A stretch of DNA of 64,000 nt from Rutstroemia sp. NJR-2017a BVV2 (GCA_002946415.1 NJPS01000048.1:1612001-1676000), one strand, 5' to 3'; positions 43,504-57,041 are shown, counted from the stretch's first letter. Notes: generated by a model from the letters alone, not told the origin. Made by a program: numbers and translations.

Positions 43504-46500
43504 CTACACCTCAGTCAGATCCACAACCTCGACCTCCTCCCCCCTCCACGCTCTACTCCTCCCCTCCACCAGCTCTTCCCTGCCCACCTCTCTCCAAAAC
43601 CCCGGCAACGACTCTCTCAACATGATATACCTCTTCTTACTACCATCCTTCTTTTTCTGGCCCCCTTGATCCAGCTCCTGTTCCACATTCATCACAATTT
43701 CCACCTCGCTTTCAATCTCCATGTCCACTTCCACTTCCATTTCCTGCGCCTCCACAACCTCCGGCACCGGTGAACAAGGTGCAGATGACTGCTCAACACT
43801 AAGGCCCATATCCGCGAGATACACCTGTTCATCAACATCCAATTCCCGCACGCTTGCGGGGATGCGTTCCGAAGAGTTCAGATTGTGGATAATAGATTGG
43901 TGGAGCCCCATGTCGTGGATGTATTGCTGTTCGGGGGAGGGGAGATCGGTGATTTCGTTGGATTTGGGGATGGGGGTGCGGGCGTTGAGGGGGTAGGGGG
44001 AGGAGGATTGGTGGGCGAGGGGTGAGGAGCGAGGGGATGGGGATGAGAGGTCGATTATTTGGGAGGGCGCGGTGTTGTAGGAGGAGGTGGAGGCGCTGGA
44101 TTTCGCGGCGGAGGAGTGCAGGGCGAAATTTATTTGGCGGTTGACGGGTTGCGGGGTCAGAGGTGTGCGGCGGGTTGGAGAGGAGTGCATGGCTGGTTTG
44201 GTGGCGCTGTGCGGGGGAGAACGCTTTTTGCGAGGGAAGGGTTTATCGGCTTCTTGGGAGCGATAGCGGGGGAGGTCTGTAGCGGGAGATCGTTCGTCAT
44301 CATCATTCAGAGGAACTGGTAGTCGCCGGCTATGCCTTTTGGATGCTGATTTGGGTGGTGGTGTGGAAGTAGGAATGCAATCGTTCTCCACCTCCGGACT
44401 TGTACTGAGATCGTAGACTTGATGTCTCTTGGTTCTCCGAGCTTGTGATTGTTTAGTAGCTCTAGAAGACGGATTTAACCTTGATAGTGAGTTCGGCTTC
44501 GGACTTGGACTCATTGTGTAAGCTTGAAATGCTGCTGTCGGTGACACAAGTTTTTCCGCACACAAAGGCTTGGGTCTTGGCAAAGGTTGAGAGTTGGTCA
44601 GGGAAGTTGAATCCGTCTTTCTGTTTGGTCTCCGCTTTTGCTTGTCCCGGGAAGATGATAACGCAGGAGGTTCAGGTACAGAGTCAGGGCTTCCGCTTGG
44701 TTGGTAGATTTGGAACTTTTCGGTCGGTGTTCCTGTTCCTCTGGCATGAGAAGGTTTGGTTATTGGAGCTAAGGGTTTTGAAGAAGACGACTGAGAAATG
44801 TCCCAAGGGTTCTGTCTGGCCTTGGGTTTTTCGTTCGCGGTGGTAGTTTTTCGTGTCCGTCGTTTAATCACACCGACGGGTATGGGAGATTTAGGACTAT
44901 CCAATGCAGGAGCCAGGAAAGCGGGTGGTAATTTCTCTCTGGATAAGTCTGAGTCTTCGATGACTTCGCCAGGGATCTTTGTCGTGTTTCTTGTGCTTGT
45001 CTTAGAGATCTGAACGAATGGCTCCAATGCTCCTTGTCGCATTCCGCCAGTAGATTTTGTCGTCTTCGCTGCAGCTTTCTTAGCAGTAGCTTTTTGCTTA
45101 AGAAATTTCCTAGGATCGCGAAGAGACTCATCATAATCCTCTGATGTCAATGGAGCGCCAATTTTAACTAATGTTTCCGCTACCCATAGCTTGTCAGCTT
45201 TCGTTGGATCGTATAATGAAGGTCCTCGTTTCCGTGGCGAATCATCAACTGCACCAGCATCGTCAGACGCATAGGCTTCAATTTGATCATCCTCAAGTAA
45301 AGGTGCAAGTCCATCTCTGCCATAATCATGGATATCATCGTCTTGCTCCTCGTCTGGGTCAATGCCAACAATCTCCAAAGGGTGATAGATGACTCTCATC
45401 TCAGGCATTCCATCTGTGCTGATATGTTCTCGCTGTCCACATATCGACCTGACCAAAGCCATCTCGTTGAGTTTGGTGAGAACAAGGTCGTCCAAACCAG
45501 AGTCTGGACGATCCCCACGTTGCCGTAACCTTAGAACGAGTAGAGCCGGTGCTAAGCCTCTTACAAATTTCTTGACTCCCTCCTTTCCTTTCCATTCAAA
45601 TGCATCCGCAACAAAAGCTCGGAGCTTCTGAATGTCCAGTTCACCGTCCCAGACAATCTGCTCTTTCAGCCTCTGTACTTTCGCTGCTGAAGAGACCACC
45701 GGATGCGTGTAATAACCGAGTACCTTCCTGTCCGGGAAATCCTCTGGAATCTGCTGAGCCTTCCTCTTCACCTTGAAGAACTTGCTTTCATTAGTCTTCA
45801 GCTCATATGCCAAGCTATTTCTCCACGCTTCATAACCGGCAGTGTCAGCTCTTGGGATTTGACATAAGCTCTTCCCAAATCCGGCTCTAGCTGCTTCACA
45901 TGCCACTTTGACTCCACACCCAGGAATGCCCTCAGTCTTGTAGTCCCCCCCACTCATTAATGCAACAAGAATCATTCCCTCACGGTCCAGCCCAGATCTA
46001 CCCGCCTTGGTCTTTGCTGCATCGTAGACATTAACGTGGGTCGGAATCTTTGCTTTGGTGGTTTCAGCCGACCAATTGCGGAAGGTTAGACCACTTCCGA
46101 ACATAAGTGTATCAACATCCTCACTAAGAACTGCATCCACAATGCCTTCACGCTGTAATAAAGCACACTCCGCTTCGGCTTCTCCAGGCGCAATGTGGTA
46201 CGCAAAACCGAACAGCTTAAGTAGCTCCTTACTCATGAGATCCGGAATCGAAGCTCCACCGTGTCCGGTGCGCTTGTTACGCTTGACGGGTGGCTTATGA
46301 GGTCCATCGAATACGAATAGCGGCTGTATGGAGACAGACAGGAGTCTGAGAAGCCGGTAATATAGTGTTCGTAAGGCGGGATTTGTGCCACCTAAACACT
46401 ATTGAGTGGTGATCCTGATAATCATGTGCTCAGGAGCTCACCTTGACCGGCTTGGATTTGGAAGTTCCAGATCGAGATATCGATTGCTACTCTTAATGGT

Positions 46501-46647
46501 ACTCCAGTCTTCTCAAACTTTTCTATTGAGAGCTTCACCAACGAGACTCTATCCCCAGGACCAATCTCTCCATAAATCCTACACAAATGTCAGCTCAAGC
46601 TCATGGATCTCATACCGTCGCCACTCAACGTACCCTTTAATGCCCAT
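43504..46647 (-). CDS. YEN1: GEN1/Yen1-like Holliday-junction resolvase (XPG/FEN1 family nuclease), 1012 aa
   Basis: Structure-specific endonuclease that cuts Holliday junctions and flaps in the nucleus. Exons 46634-46647 (14 nt), 46442-46578 and 43504-46391; introns 55 bp (GTACGT/GTAG) and 50 bp (GTGAGC/TTAG). The total of 3039 nt is 1013 codons. Seen: N-terminal MGIKGIYGEIGPGDRVSL (GEN-type rather than FEN1 MGI-x-GL), the catalytic Asp in RVAIDISIWNFQ, FVFDGPHKPPVKR, then the XPG-I core IAPGEAEAECALLQREGIVDAVLSEDVDTLMFG with EAEAE and DVD metal ligands, and a helix-two-turn-helix GGDYKTEGIPGCGVKVACEAA. A chromodomain-like part typical of GEN1 may lie near residues 300-400. The last 600 residues are disordered, Ser/Pro/Lys-rich with many SP/TP sites, consistent with cell-cycle phosphorylation of Yen1. 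Confidence 0.88.
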
Positions 46648-46954
46648 GATGTAAAGTCAAGCAAATTAATTAATAGCGAACGCAAACTAAGAGTCGTAAT
46701 TCCAAAATGCATACATAATAGTACCAGTACTAATGAATGCTAAATTTGTACAGTACAAAAGCTAGGTCAACGAAGAAAATTGTATGAGTGAAAGAAATCG
46801 TAAAGTGGTCTTGGAACTTTTGTTGACACTACCCGTTTCCATAGCAATATTCAAGAGAATATCCCTGCAAGTTCAACGACGGCGCTTCGACATAATAATT
46901 ATTGTGCGAATCTAGCAGTTTTAGACAACAAAACACCATGGGAAAGTAGCAGAA
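46648..46954. promoter_or_regulatory. Divergent promoter between the resolvase and Arp10/11 genes
   Basis: About 307 bp, AT-rich, separating two divergent start codons. No reading frame or specific motif is recognised. Confidence 0.5.
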
Positions 46955-48722
46955 ATGTCAAACTCTACCTTAGCTCACCGTAGCGTATCTAATATCCGAC
47001 CTACTATTGGAAACACAGGCAGTCCTACGAGCCCACATACACCTTTGCGCAGCATCTCCTCGTCGTTCGGTTCCCCCTCCGCACTGCGCGCGGAAGAAGA
47101 ATGTGTAGTTGTTGAGATTGGAACTCGCTACCTGCGAGCTGGCTTTGCAGGCGAAGCAGTGCCCCAGGCTGTCGTGGACTTTGGGCCGGAGGAGCAGAGA
47201 CGAGCTGGAGATTACAGGAGCTGGTTGCCAGATTATGAGAAATCTTGGAGGGCGAGAATAGGTGGTAAGAAATGGGGAGAAGCACATGAGTTGTGGACTG
47301 CAGATTTGAGGGGAGCGGATCTGGGCTTGGTCGGAGACAAGATTGAGCGTGCTATGAGAGATGCCTTCACGAAGTACGGTTTTATCCCTTCTTGCTTTTG
47401 GTGGGAGCATACAACTAACTGCGGGGTATTACAGATATCTGCTTATTGATTCGAGGCCGCGAAAGGTAGTCTTGGCTCTTCCCTCAAATCTCGCATCACC
47501 AATTCTCTCTATAGTCCTCAATACGATATTCATAAATTTCCAATCCCCAAGCATTTCCCTGTTTTCTGCGCCGGCATTGACGACTGTAGCGGCAGGCCTG
47601 AGAGCGGCCATGGTGGTCGATATTGGTTGGGCTGAGACTGTAGTTACTGGCATATATGAGTATCGCGAAGTATCAAGTAGCAGATCTGTAAGAGCTACCA
47701 AGTTGCTAGGAAAAGAAATGCAGAAAACGTTGGCAGAGTCATTCGATTCCACAATCCTACAGCACGAAGAGGAAGGAAAGCGGGAGGCGGCACTGCAGGA
47801 ATTTATGAGCTTTGAAGAATGCGAAGAAGTAGTTGCAAGGGTTGCATGGTGCAAACCTTCTGCCGGTTCTGCACAGAACAAGGTTCCCAGTGACTCTACA
47901 CCGGCCGACAGAGAGGGCGAACTAGAATCCGACATGCAAAACCTCAACTTATCTTCCTCCGATCCCGACTCCATCACCTCCATTCCTCTACGCTCCACTA
48001 ACCCTCCTCGAACTTTACAACTTCCATTCTCCAAACTTGCGGAGCCCTGCGAAACCGCTCTGCTAGCAAGTAACATTCCTGAGCATGAACTCGACGATGA
48101 GGAACTCCCTATCCACCTCCTCCTCTACCGCTCTCTCTTGCGCCTCCCCCTCGACTTACGGTCTGTATGCATGTCTCGGGTCATATTTGTTGGTGGTGGC
48201 TCCCACGTTGTAGGCCTGAAAGGTAGGGTAATGGATGAAGTTCAGAAGCTTATTTCAGAAAGGGGATGGGATCCCGTACAAGGAAGAGCTGTCAATCAAT
48301 TCAAAAACAATACGAGGCTTAAGAGAAACCGGGCTAGGCAGGTGGATGAAGGACCAGCTGGTGTAGAAGGAGGGGAAGTGGAATTATCACGAGCTGGATT
48401 TCAGGACCCTGAACCGGATCCTATCGAGGCGCAAATAAGAAGAGAAGCTGAAAAGGGAAGCAAGCCACCTGAACAAGGAACACTCAGAGCGGTAGAGTCG
48501 TTGGGAGCATGGGCGGGCGCAAGTCTGCTGACCCAATTGAGAATTCCGGCTGTGTCGACGATAGAGAGAGAAGTTTGGTTGAAGGAGGGAATGGCAGGCG
48601 CCAATAAGAATGCCGATATTAGTGTTGCGGTTGCAGCGGGGACTAGGGGAAGTATGGGACCAGGAGCATTCAATAAAGGAGCAGGTGAGAGAATCAGCTG
48701 GACCCTGGGCCTATGGGGATGA
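46955..48722 (+). CDS. Actin-related protein of the dynactin pointed end (Arp10/Arp11), 568 aa
   Basis: Caps the pointed end of the dynactin Arp1 filament and helps couple dynein to cargo. Exons 46955-47373 and 47435-48722, intron 61 bp (GTACGG with CTAAC near TTACAG), total 569 codons. Seen: a Ser/Pro-rich extension of about 45 residues; then the actin fold with a diverged phosphate-1 loop VVVEIGTRYLRAGFAGEAVPQAVVD; KVVLALPSNLASPILSIVLNTIF; a phosphate-2-like AAMVVDIGWAETVVTGIYEYREV; and VCMSRVIFVGGGSHVVGLKGRVMDEV near residue 405. A basic/acidic insertion of about 60 residues (PVQGRAVNQFKNNTRLKR... EKGSKPPEQGTL) precedes AVESLGAWAGASLLTQLRIP. The replaced nucleotide-binding residues fit Arp10/11 rather than actin. 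A divergent nuclear Arp is the alternative. Confidence 0.8.
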
Positions 48723-49802
48723 GTCGGGGTACTGTATCCATCCGATATTATAATGGTGCTATCAGGGAATCGAACTGTAAGCATCAATAAAGCTCGCCCA
48801 CATTACCCAATACTGTGCCTGCGTGAGAAGCTTTGGACTTTACAGACACTATTGTTTTGCCAGAGACGACTTCTGAGTTGCAAAAACGGGGATTAGGACA
48901 AGAAAGGAGATGTTGTAATCCCTTCCACCGATCAACAACTTGGAAACTGTCTCACATATCGGCACTGGTGGCACTAGTTGTATCAGGGTATACTATATGA
49001 TCTCGTTCTAGAGATGCTTCTGGCTCCTGACTTGTCGATATCATAAGTACCCATGATATCTGAACACCGATATTCTTGACGATGTCCTTCTAATACTTAC
49101 CCGTCCTCTCATTTCTTTGTATCATTATGTTTGTGTCCATCTGGGACCGCCCCTCCTTGATTGATGGACTAAAACGGGTCAGCGCTCCAAAACCAACAGA
49201 ATGGAGTAGCGACCCAGCAGCGTCAGTATAGTTCCAACTCATTTGCATTCTCTTGTGTCAAAATTTTACAATCCCATCTCTTTCCCATGCCAAAGAAAGC
49301 AACTGTTTAACTGGAGAGCGCCAAGCAAAATGGGTGACCATGTCTTTTGGGAAACCATGTTACGAGGGGACAAACGCAAATATAAACTCACTGCATTTTT
49401 ATTCCAGCTCGTGTGCCGCCAATGCAGCGCGCAACCCCTTGGGCGCTATCGTCTTCCTTTCTCCTCGTATGCTCTCCTGTTAGCCGAGTTCCAACCACTG
49501 ATATTGGACCATAGTCCATTCTCGAACGATTTGTATATATCAAATTCTTATAGAGTTTGTAGTCCTCCATCTACAAATCAAGGCTGAACAATTACAAGAT
49601 GATCATATCATAACAAGAGCAGCGTTTTTCATTCTCAGAATTTGGTTATGTATCTATTCTTAAGTCCTAGTAAGATTTAATGATAGTAGCTAGCTCCTCC
49701 ATGGTCTCCTTCCTTTTCAGTTAGAGAAGAACAGTAGAGCATATTTGTCTACAAACATTATCTGTAGAACTTTCTATGTCCGAATAATTCTTGGTTCTTT
49801 GC

Positions 49803-49980
49803 TACTTCCAGCTGTCGAAAGTGTTGAAGGACAATAAATTTCTCATGCTCCCCAGGTCTCCAGCTTTTACCCAGGTGTTCTCGCCCTCAGAGTAGCCCTT
49901 CCATTTCACTAGGTGGCGTAGTTTACGCTATCTTCCTCAAGGTTGTGCTGCTGGATCTTCTCGACTTCGTATTCTCCAGC
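49803..49980 (-). mobile_element. Chromodomain relic of a Ty3/Gypsy-type (chromovirus) integrase
   Basis: The minus strand encodes AGEYEVEKIQQHNLEEDSVN, then in a shifted frame LRHLVKWKGYSEGENTWVKAGDLGSMRNLLSFNTFDSWK and a stop at 49803. EYEVEKI followed by LVKWKGYSEGENTW is the hallmark of the chromodomain at the integrase C terminus of fungal Gypsy elements. The frameshift near 49918-49921 shows it is dead. I could not recognise the rest of the integrase, reverse transcriptase or LTRs nearby, so only this fragment is claimed. Confidence 0.75.
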
Positions 49981-51121
49981 TTATTGCAAATACCGACAAA
50001 CCTGAAGATGGTGCTATTTTAATCGACTAATCACAAGGTTGAATATAGTTGTTCCTTGTCATATTGTGATGGACTTGGTGGTGGAAGAGAGCTTAAACTT
50101 GGATTCATTGATCTACCCAGGACCTGAGCAGGATGGGCTGAAGGTGAGATATCTATTGTCGAAAAGTGTATCGAGATGAAAGATGACAACAGAGATAGTA
50201 AACACTAGATTAGGATGCAGGCAAACTTCAACGGCTGTTACATGGAAGTAAAAGTCGACGTCTCGGTCGACACACATCTCTGCAGATGAGATCGAAGATG
50301 AATATAAGATACTTGTCCTTAAATGGTCACTTCAATCACACGATATCATCGGCTATCATTTCAACTGGCAGGATATATATTTCATGTCAATATAACGATT
50401 ATATCATATTCCTATATTCTGTGGTGTGTGAGAATGAATGCAGCTCAGGCTACGAAATTAGCCGAGGGGGTTGGTCAATGGGTGAATGAAATTGTTCATT
50501 TATGCATCTTTTAAATTGAAATAAATTCGTCCTCTATCCTCTTCACTAGAGCAGTAAAATTTCTCCTTTATTAGATGATGCTTGATTTTACGTATGTTAA
50601 GAAATTCAGATAGTAGTGGGATATTGTCTGACGAAGTCGCGGATGCTGGGAATAGGGGTAATGAGGGGTAGGCGCTGAGGGTTAGGAAGCCTTCTGTAGA
50701 AGGGTAGGGTAAGGAATTACATGAACTACTAGATAATCTGAGTATGCATAGGGTTATGAAGTGTAATTTTGTGAATAGTTCAGAAGGTTTTAGGGCTAGG
50801 AAAATCTGGAAAGGGAAAGACTGTAGCTGCATTGTGAAATGTGGTGAATGGACTGCTGAGAAATTAGAAATTTAGGGGCACGTTGGGATATCCAGAACGC
50901 ACAATGATCAGTGGATACTGGATACAAATTGGCAAGTTCAAGGATCCTCCATACTCGCATTGCATCTTAGATGATGGTTCAACGTGGTTCAACGCATCTG
51001 GGAGAGCGGATGCACATGGAACGCTCAGCAGACTTGGAAACCTGGAATATTCCGAATATTCATTGTGTCTGGAGATATCCAACCCGCTTCGAGGCTTTCG
51101 AATATTCGGACAGCTAAACAT

Positions 51122-51239
51122 GTAAACACTTTGGAATATCTAAGTACTGGCTAGCTTTGAATTGACACAGTTTTGAACATCTATGTACACATAGACAGCC
51201 AACAATGTTAAGTGTCTAAGGCATTCTGGAAGTGTTTAC
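51122..51239. mobile_element. MITE-like foldback element, 118 bp
   Basis: The ends GTAAACACTT (51122-51131) and AAGTGTTTAC (51230-51239) are exact inverted repeats. Similarity continues a little inwards (TGGAAT against CAGAAT), and the centre holds a smaller inverted pair TCTATGT/ACATAGA (51180-51195). No clear target-site duplication is seen and there is no coding capacity. Confidence 0.35.
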
Positions 51240-52525
51240 ACCTTGAGATACCCACATGCATAGATGCAACTAATCATGATAGGAAGTCGTATTGAATTTC
51301 ACCATGCACAACAACCCTCTATCAAGAGATGGGCAATCTCTAGGATCCGATCCAACGCTCTACAATCTTTAGAATCGACGTTACCTCGATGGCAAATTCC
51401 AGATAGGGGAACAACCTACATTGCTTCACCGAACATCTACATTCATTACACAAGCCACCATCTATTTTCCGAGGGGGCGTTCACACCAAGTGATATACTT
51501 GCTCCTCTATCACTCCAAATGTGCTCCAGAGTGGGCTATCTCATGCACAGTCTTACAAGAAGGGCGAGGCCCGTCTCCGTTGAGTCACTCGACACGGGAA
51601 CCCGCTTCGCCCTCTCACCATGTCTCACAAGACGAGGGCTCCCACATGAACAGAAGGAGCAATGACAGATAATGGACTGAACCCATCCGTTCAAGAACCC
51701 AGATGAGTAATCTGAGACAGTCAAGTAAGCAAGCGAGCGTCGCGCGCGAGAAACTCCCTAACCCCCACGGGGCGAAAAAGGAAGCAGCGCTCCTGCAAGT
51801 CTCAGGTGACACATAAGCCTAATCTCCATGTCTGTATGCGGAAAAAGGAAGGAAAGCACAAGCTTCCCATTCTCGTCCTTGTGCCGTTCTGTCTCGAACT
51901 TTGGATCTCGTTTCTATGGAGAATCGACTACGAAAGCAAGCAAGACAGCACAAGGTGATTGGATAGGATGAGGTGACGTTGAAAAACTCCGCCTTAGGCA
52001 GCATCACCTTCCCGTCTGGTCTCCACACGTTGCACACGCACCTACCCTAGGATGCTCATCCGCTCGCCTCATCTTCCAAGAGCGAAAAAGCTAAAAAGGA
52101 GCCCGACGCCGTACCTCCCCACCGATCACGTCAGAGGAGCACGCCGTCCCAAAAAGGCCCTACCCACGAAAGCACAGCACAAAAGGTACAAGTGGCGTCG
52201 CGCAGGCCACAGAAAAAAACGCAGCGAGCGCCGATCTGCTGATCATGCTCGATATTTGCCCATGCTACATGTTTCAAGTGCGACGAACGGAGTGCTATTG
52301 CCCAAGGGGAAGGAAACAAACATTTCGGTGCGGGTCGGATTACCCCGCAAACACCAACCACCCAACGCCATGTGTGATGGTTATCTTAGTTCGATCTCTG
52401 AACGTCTGCGTTGCGAGAAAATTTTTTTAACTTTGATCTGCGCGGTCGCGGTACCTTGTGCCGCTGCTGCTGCGTTACTTGGCGCAGTGGAAGGGGAAAA
52501 AAGATACGATGTCATGATGCGATGT

Positions 52526-52555
52526 GATATGATATGATATGATATGATATGATAT
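52526..52555. repeat. (GATAT)6 microsatellite
   Basis: Six perfect GATAT units followed by a degenerate GACAT. Likely length-variable between isolates. Confidence 0.9.
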
Positions 52556-55500
52556 GACATGAGACTATTTGTGTCTACCCTATTGTATCAGGTACCGTTC
52601 GTTGTACGTCCTGAAGCGTCGAGGTACCCAAGTACCTTGTACTTTGCATATAATCGACATGTCTTGGTTGGGAAAAGGTACCTGCAGGTGGGATAGTGGT
52701 ACAGGCACAGAGTTTACTTTTGGTGGAGAAATCGAAAGAAGCAGGCGGGGAGAACAACCAAGAAGAAAATGCTGAACTCTGCTTGCCCATCCCAGTAAAA
52801 CCTACGACTCAGAGCAAAAGTTGCATGACTATGAATATCGAGTTTTGTTTTTTTTCCTATGCAATACTATACACTGCTGCCTGGAGTTGTGGCACGATAG
52901 AAAATGTGCTTTACATTGATAGGTGCACAAGAGTCAGTGCTGTGCTCGGTCGGCGAGATATTTGCTCACGCCGGCACCAAAACATCAGATCAATATCCCG
53001 AGAGTCTGTATGTCTCAAGACAGCCCCATTTCGCCTATTTTGATGCCGGATGAGGTCGGGCGTTCCGAGTGCTTGTACGTGAGGGTCCGTTGGAACCGTA
53101 CGTTTTTGAAGATTCGATGATATTTGACTATGTCAAATGGCTGTGGAACAGGATCAATCAGGGCGGGCCACATTTAGAGACGCTTAGCTGGAGTTCGCCC
53201 TTAAGACACATGTCAGCGTGGGAAAGAACGAAGGTTCGTCAATATGGAAAGATCGTCAGATCCTTTGTGTGGTAGTGAGTGCTTCCTCAGCGCGATCTTG
53301 ACCGAGTGGATTTCTGTGGACTTCCCAGCACCAGATTGGTGAAAGCAGCTCGCCCTCCTACCCGAATGGGATGCTACTGAATAGAATCAATCTATTATGG
53401 GGTGTGGCAATCTTCAGATGCTTCGTGTGATCATTCTTCTATTGCCTGTATGGCATGGAATGGTATAGAACGTGGAATTTAAAATGCGATGTGTCAGATG
53501 CATGCGCTGCGGGCGGAGGCATCCATAATGCATTTAGCAGAGGAGAAACAAGTAAAAAGGAGACTGGAGCTATGTGAAGTACAGTAGTGCCAAAATCATG
53601 GATATTGACGATGAGGGGTAGTCTTGATTTAAGCAGTAGTTGCCTACACTACCATCCTGAAAATGAAAAGGATGTGTAAGTATCCCCATTTCCTCCAAGG
53701 TAAACGACAACGGTAAACACGGTGGAGAAAGACTCGGCCCGGCATGCAGGTAAAATCAATTCGGGAATATTACCATGTCGTTCGTTGCATGGACAATAGA
53801 ATCTCATTGATACCATATCCGCGATATCCGCAGGCTTCTCTTCATTGGCCCACCCCCGGGTTCGAAGGAAAAAGCGATCATTTCGCGTTCGCCCCCATTC
53901 ACATGCAGAGGTACAGTACGACCTGATACGATGAAGGATTTCTGGAGAAAGAGGAGTTGCCAAGGCCTGCATTACCAACAATCAATCTGCGCCTCATTCT
54001 CTCCATGGCGTAGACTTATCCATAGGAAGAGATGATCGACTTGGAATGAAAGCAATGATAACCATCTGTACCACAGCGTTAGGATGGTATTTTGGCGGAG
54101 AAGAGAGTGCGGATGGAGTGCAACCTTTCCTCTACTGTATGAAGGGTCTGCAGTTGGGCGAGTTCTTTTGTGCAGGCACTTGCGCTGATTCAATGTACAT
54201 AATATTATGTTACTACCCGCTGCAGGATTTGCATGAAGTTCTGACAGGGGATCATGTGATGTACTGTACATCGCATTGTCGTCTCTTGCACCGAGGAGTC
54301 TGGTCTCTTCCACAAGACATGCCTGTAACGTAACACATGACGGCGCGGGGGCTTGATCCATTCGATGCGCTTGCTTGGGGGCCGATCTCATTAGATTGAA
54401 TGAGGTATGTTCCAGTCTTCTAGCCCTTCAGCCCCAATGTCTGTTGGAGTCTTGAAGAGTCAAACCCCAAACAGCAGACACGCAAAACAAAATGATCTTG
54501 GGAGCAGATTAATTAACTATTGTGGATAAAAAGAGTTCCCCAGATATTTCCAACATTTTTAGAATCTATTTCTAGGATGTCAGTGGGGTTTGCGGCCAGT
54601 CCGAAAATGGGATATGCTTGGTTGCTTGGATGCTTGCGTGGTCAATCAACTTTGTGTGCCGTGTAGATCAAACATGTGGGAACATGGTTTCAGGGGTCCT
54701 AATCTCACCAACAAAAACCTTCCAGAAGGATTTCAGAACTTCTTCCTAATTTGCTGTTGCTTCGCTGAGATCCTGGGAACCAAACATTTCCATATGTTGA
54801 TTGGCTCGTGTTATCGAGAATGCCACGCAATGGAAACAAAAAATTCGTGGAAGCCCTCAGTCGCCGACTTCTCCATGCTTGATATCCAAAGCGATGGTAT
54901 GTGTCATGCAGATTAATTAACTGGCAAGGTCGCCTAAGATCGCTGTAGGATTCATATTTGAAAACCCATGGATCTCCAAATACACTGATGCCGGTAGTTC
55001 AGTGTGATTGCGATTGACATTGGTTGTGTGAGAAGAAAATCGACTGGTGGGATGGTTCCCGTTTCCAGTCCTGTGCCATGGAACGAAGCTGTTGTCTGTT
55101 GTTTTACCTGGGCAACGGAGGGAGGAAGCTACGTTACCGGTGTAATTGGAGGACTTTACGAAAAAGTTAGACGCGTTATGATGTACGACTGCATGCGTTA
55201 TTAGGCCAGCTGCCTCCTACCTATATCTTCTACTAGGTAGGGCGAAGGGAACACAGGTATCGCCGTGGCCCATAGGTATAACGCTTCATTTGGCCGATGG
55301 ATCTTCCTTGATGCAATCTGCGGAACTCGGGAGATTCTCTCTCCTTGAATTTCCTCGAATGAACGGCGAGTACTTACTCAAGACAATCTCACCCACGCAG
55401 TGAATCTGCAGGAGAGCGGCCCACAGATTTCCTTTGCGTTGCATCGAACCGTATTTGCATGTACATCCCGAGTGAGGCCGAATGAGTTAAAGTGACCCAA

Positions 55501-57041
55501 GATTGGACGAATGAGAAGGTAGCCCTCATCTACGGAGGTACGAAGTAAACGAGAAGCTGTAGAGGTCGTATCATTATCCAGCTGTTCTGATTGGCGCCCC
55601 CACGAGTTGAAACAGCATTTCATCATCAGCAACTGGAGCTTGAGAAAGACATCGCAATAAGACGTGGTTTATTACCTATGACCTCGTTTTCAGTCACTGT
55701 CGATGATTCCGTTCTTTGACCAATGACCACGAGCTCTGTTTCGTTGCACAAGATCTATTCAACTGAGTAATACGAAGACGGAGTCGGAGTGTGCAGGGCA
55801 AAAGACTTACTGGGTGCATCCTATCCACAGAAAGAGGGAAGCGCAAGAGAAAAATGATGGAAGCTTTTTAGCTGTCGCCAAGGAGCAAATGAGCGTTTGA
55901 CGAAAAACCAAGCAGGCTTGCTTGTGGATCCAAAAACGGTGTGGAAAGGCCCCTACCGTGTTGGAGTCTAATTCTCTCCCGGGGATCCAATGGAACGGTT
56001 GAGTGACAAGGATAGCAGGGATTTTCCCTTTCCCAGCTTGGACAAGGACGGAAGAGGTGAAAAATCCAATGCTGGTTTTGTGTCGTGAGATTCAAGACTC
56101 AAGCTGTAGGAATTCTCCCGAAAACTCCTCCTATTCGTCCGAAATACTTGGCGTGATGGATCTATCCACCATAGGCAACAACAAATTTTGACTGTTTTCT
56201 AAGATCTTCTTCGTAAGTGCAAGTACAGAACAAAGTACTTCATGTGCTTGCAGCTCGCATTACCGCACGTCGGTTCTGAATACGGATCCTTTGCCGACGC
56301 TACCTACAAGCCTTGCCAAGTTATGTTTTCCGTCCACCCGCCCACTCACCAAGATTCGGATATGGAGGAAGGGAAGAGGGAAAGAGAAGGAGAAGAGTGG
56401 ACAAATGGTTGGTTTGCTCGCATCGCTTTTCGTACCTGAGTTTTCCCAAGCAAAAGTGCTGTAAGCCTGTAACACCAGTGCCAGTCCAATCGCGTTTAGC
56501 CTTAGCTCAAGGTCCGACTCCCGAGCATGCCGTCATTTACCTGTACCAGAGGGTTCCTGGGAAATTTGATGAAGGAGAAATCTACGAGTAAACAGAACAG
56601 AATGGAATGAACAGACGATCACAGATCTGTGGTGTGGAGTAATGATATTCTTGGTAACTTAACTTAATCGATAATGAAACATTATCTATCGTCAGCCCTT
56701 GAGCACTGGCAGCGCAACTACCGGTCCAATACGGCCGTGCTTGCACAGTCAGAAGAAGAATATTCCACTTCCTTCTGGAAAACATGCTATCATTTTGTCG
56801 TTGAGACCCCACAGGCAGAAAAGAACAGGCCGATTTGGGACAATGTGTTGCAGCTAATTACTGTTATCAAACGAATATCCTAGAACTTTTGGGTGTTGTT
56901 GTCGGCTTGTTATTTCTACACCAGAGAGCCGAGGTCAGATCTCTCACCTCACTGCTGACTCAACTACGTCTTGGAATCCAATACCAAGAGCAGATCTCAA
57001 TCACACTGGACACCCAAGATGTTTCGTTACACTCAACGCAC

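Noticed and set aside
52052..52537. 161-codon Lys/Arg-rich open frame
   Set aside because: Composition-driven, no domain, no conserved-looking start or intron signals, and overlapping frames are equally open.
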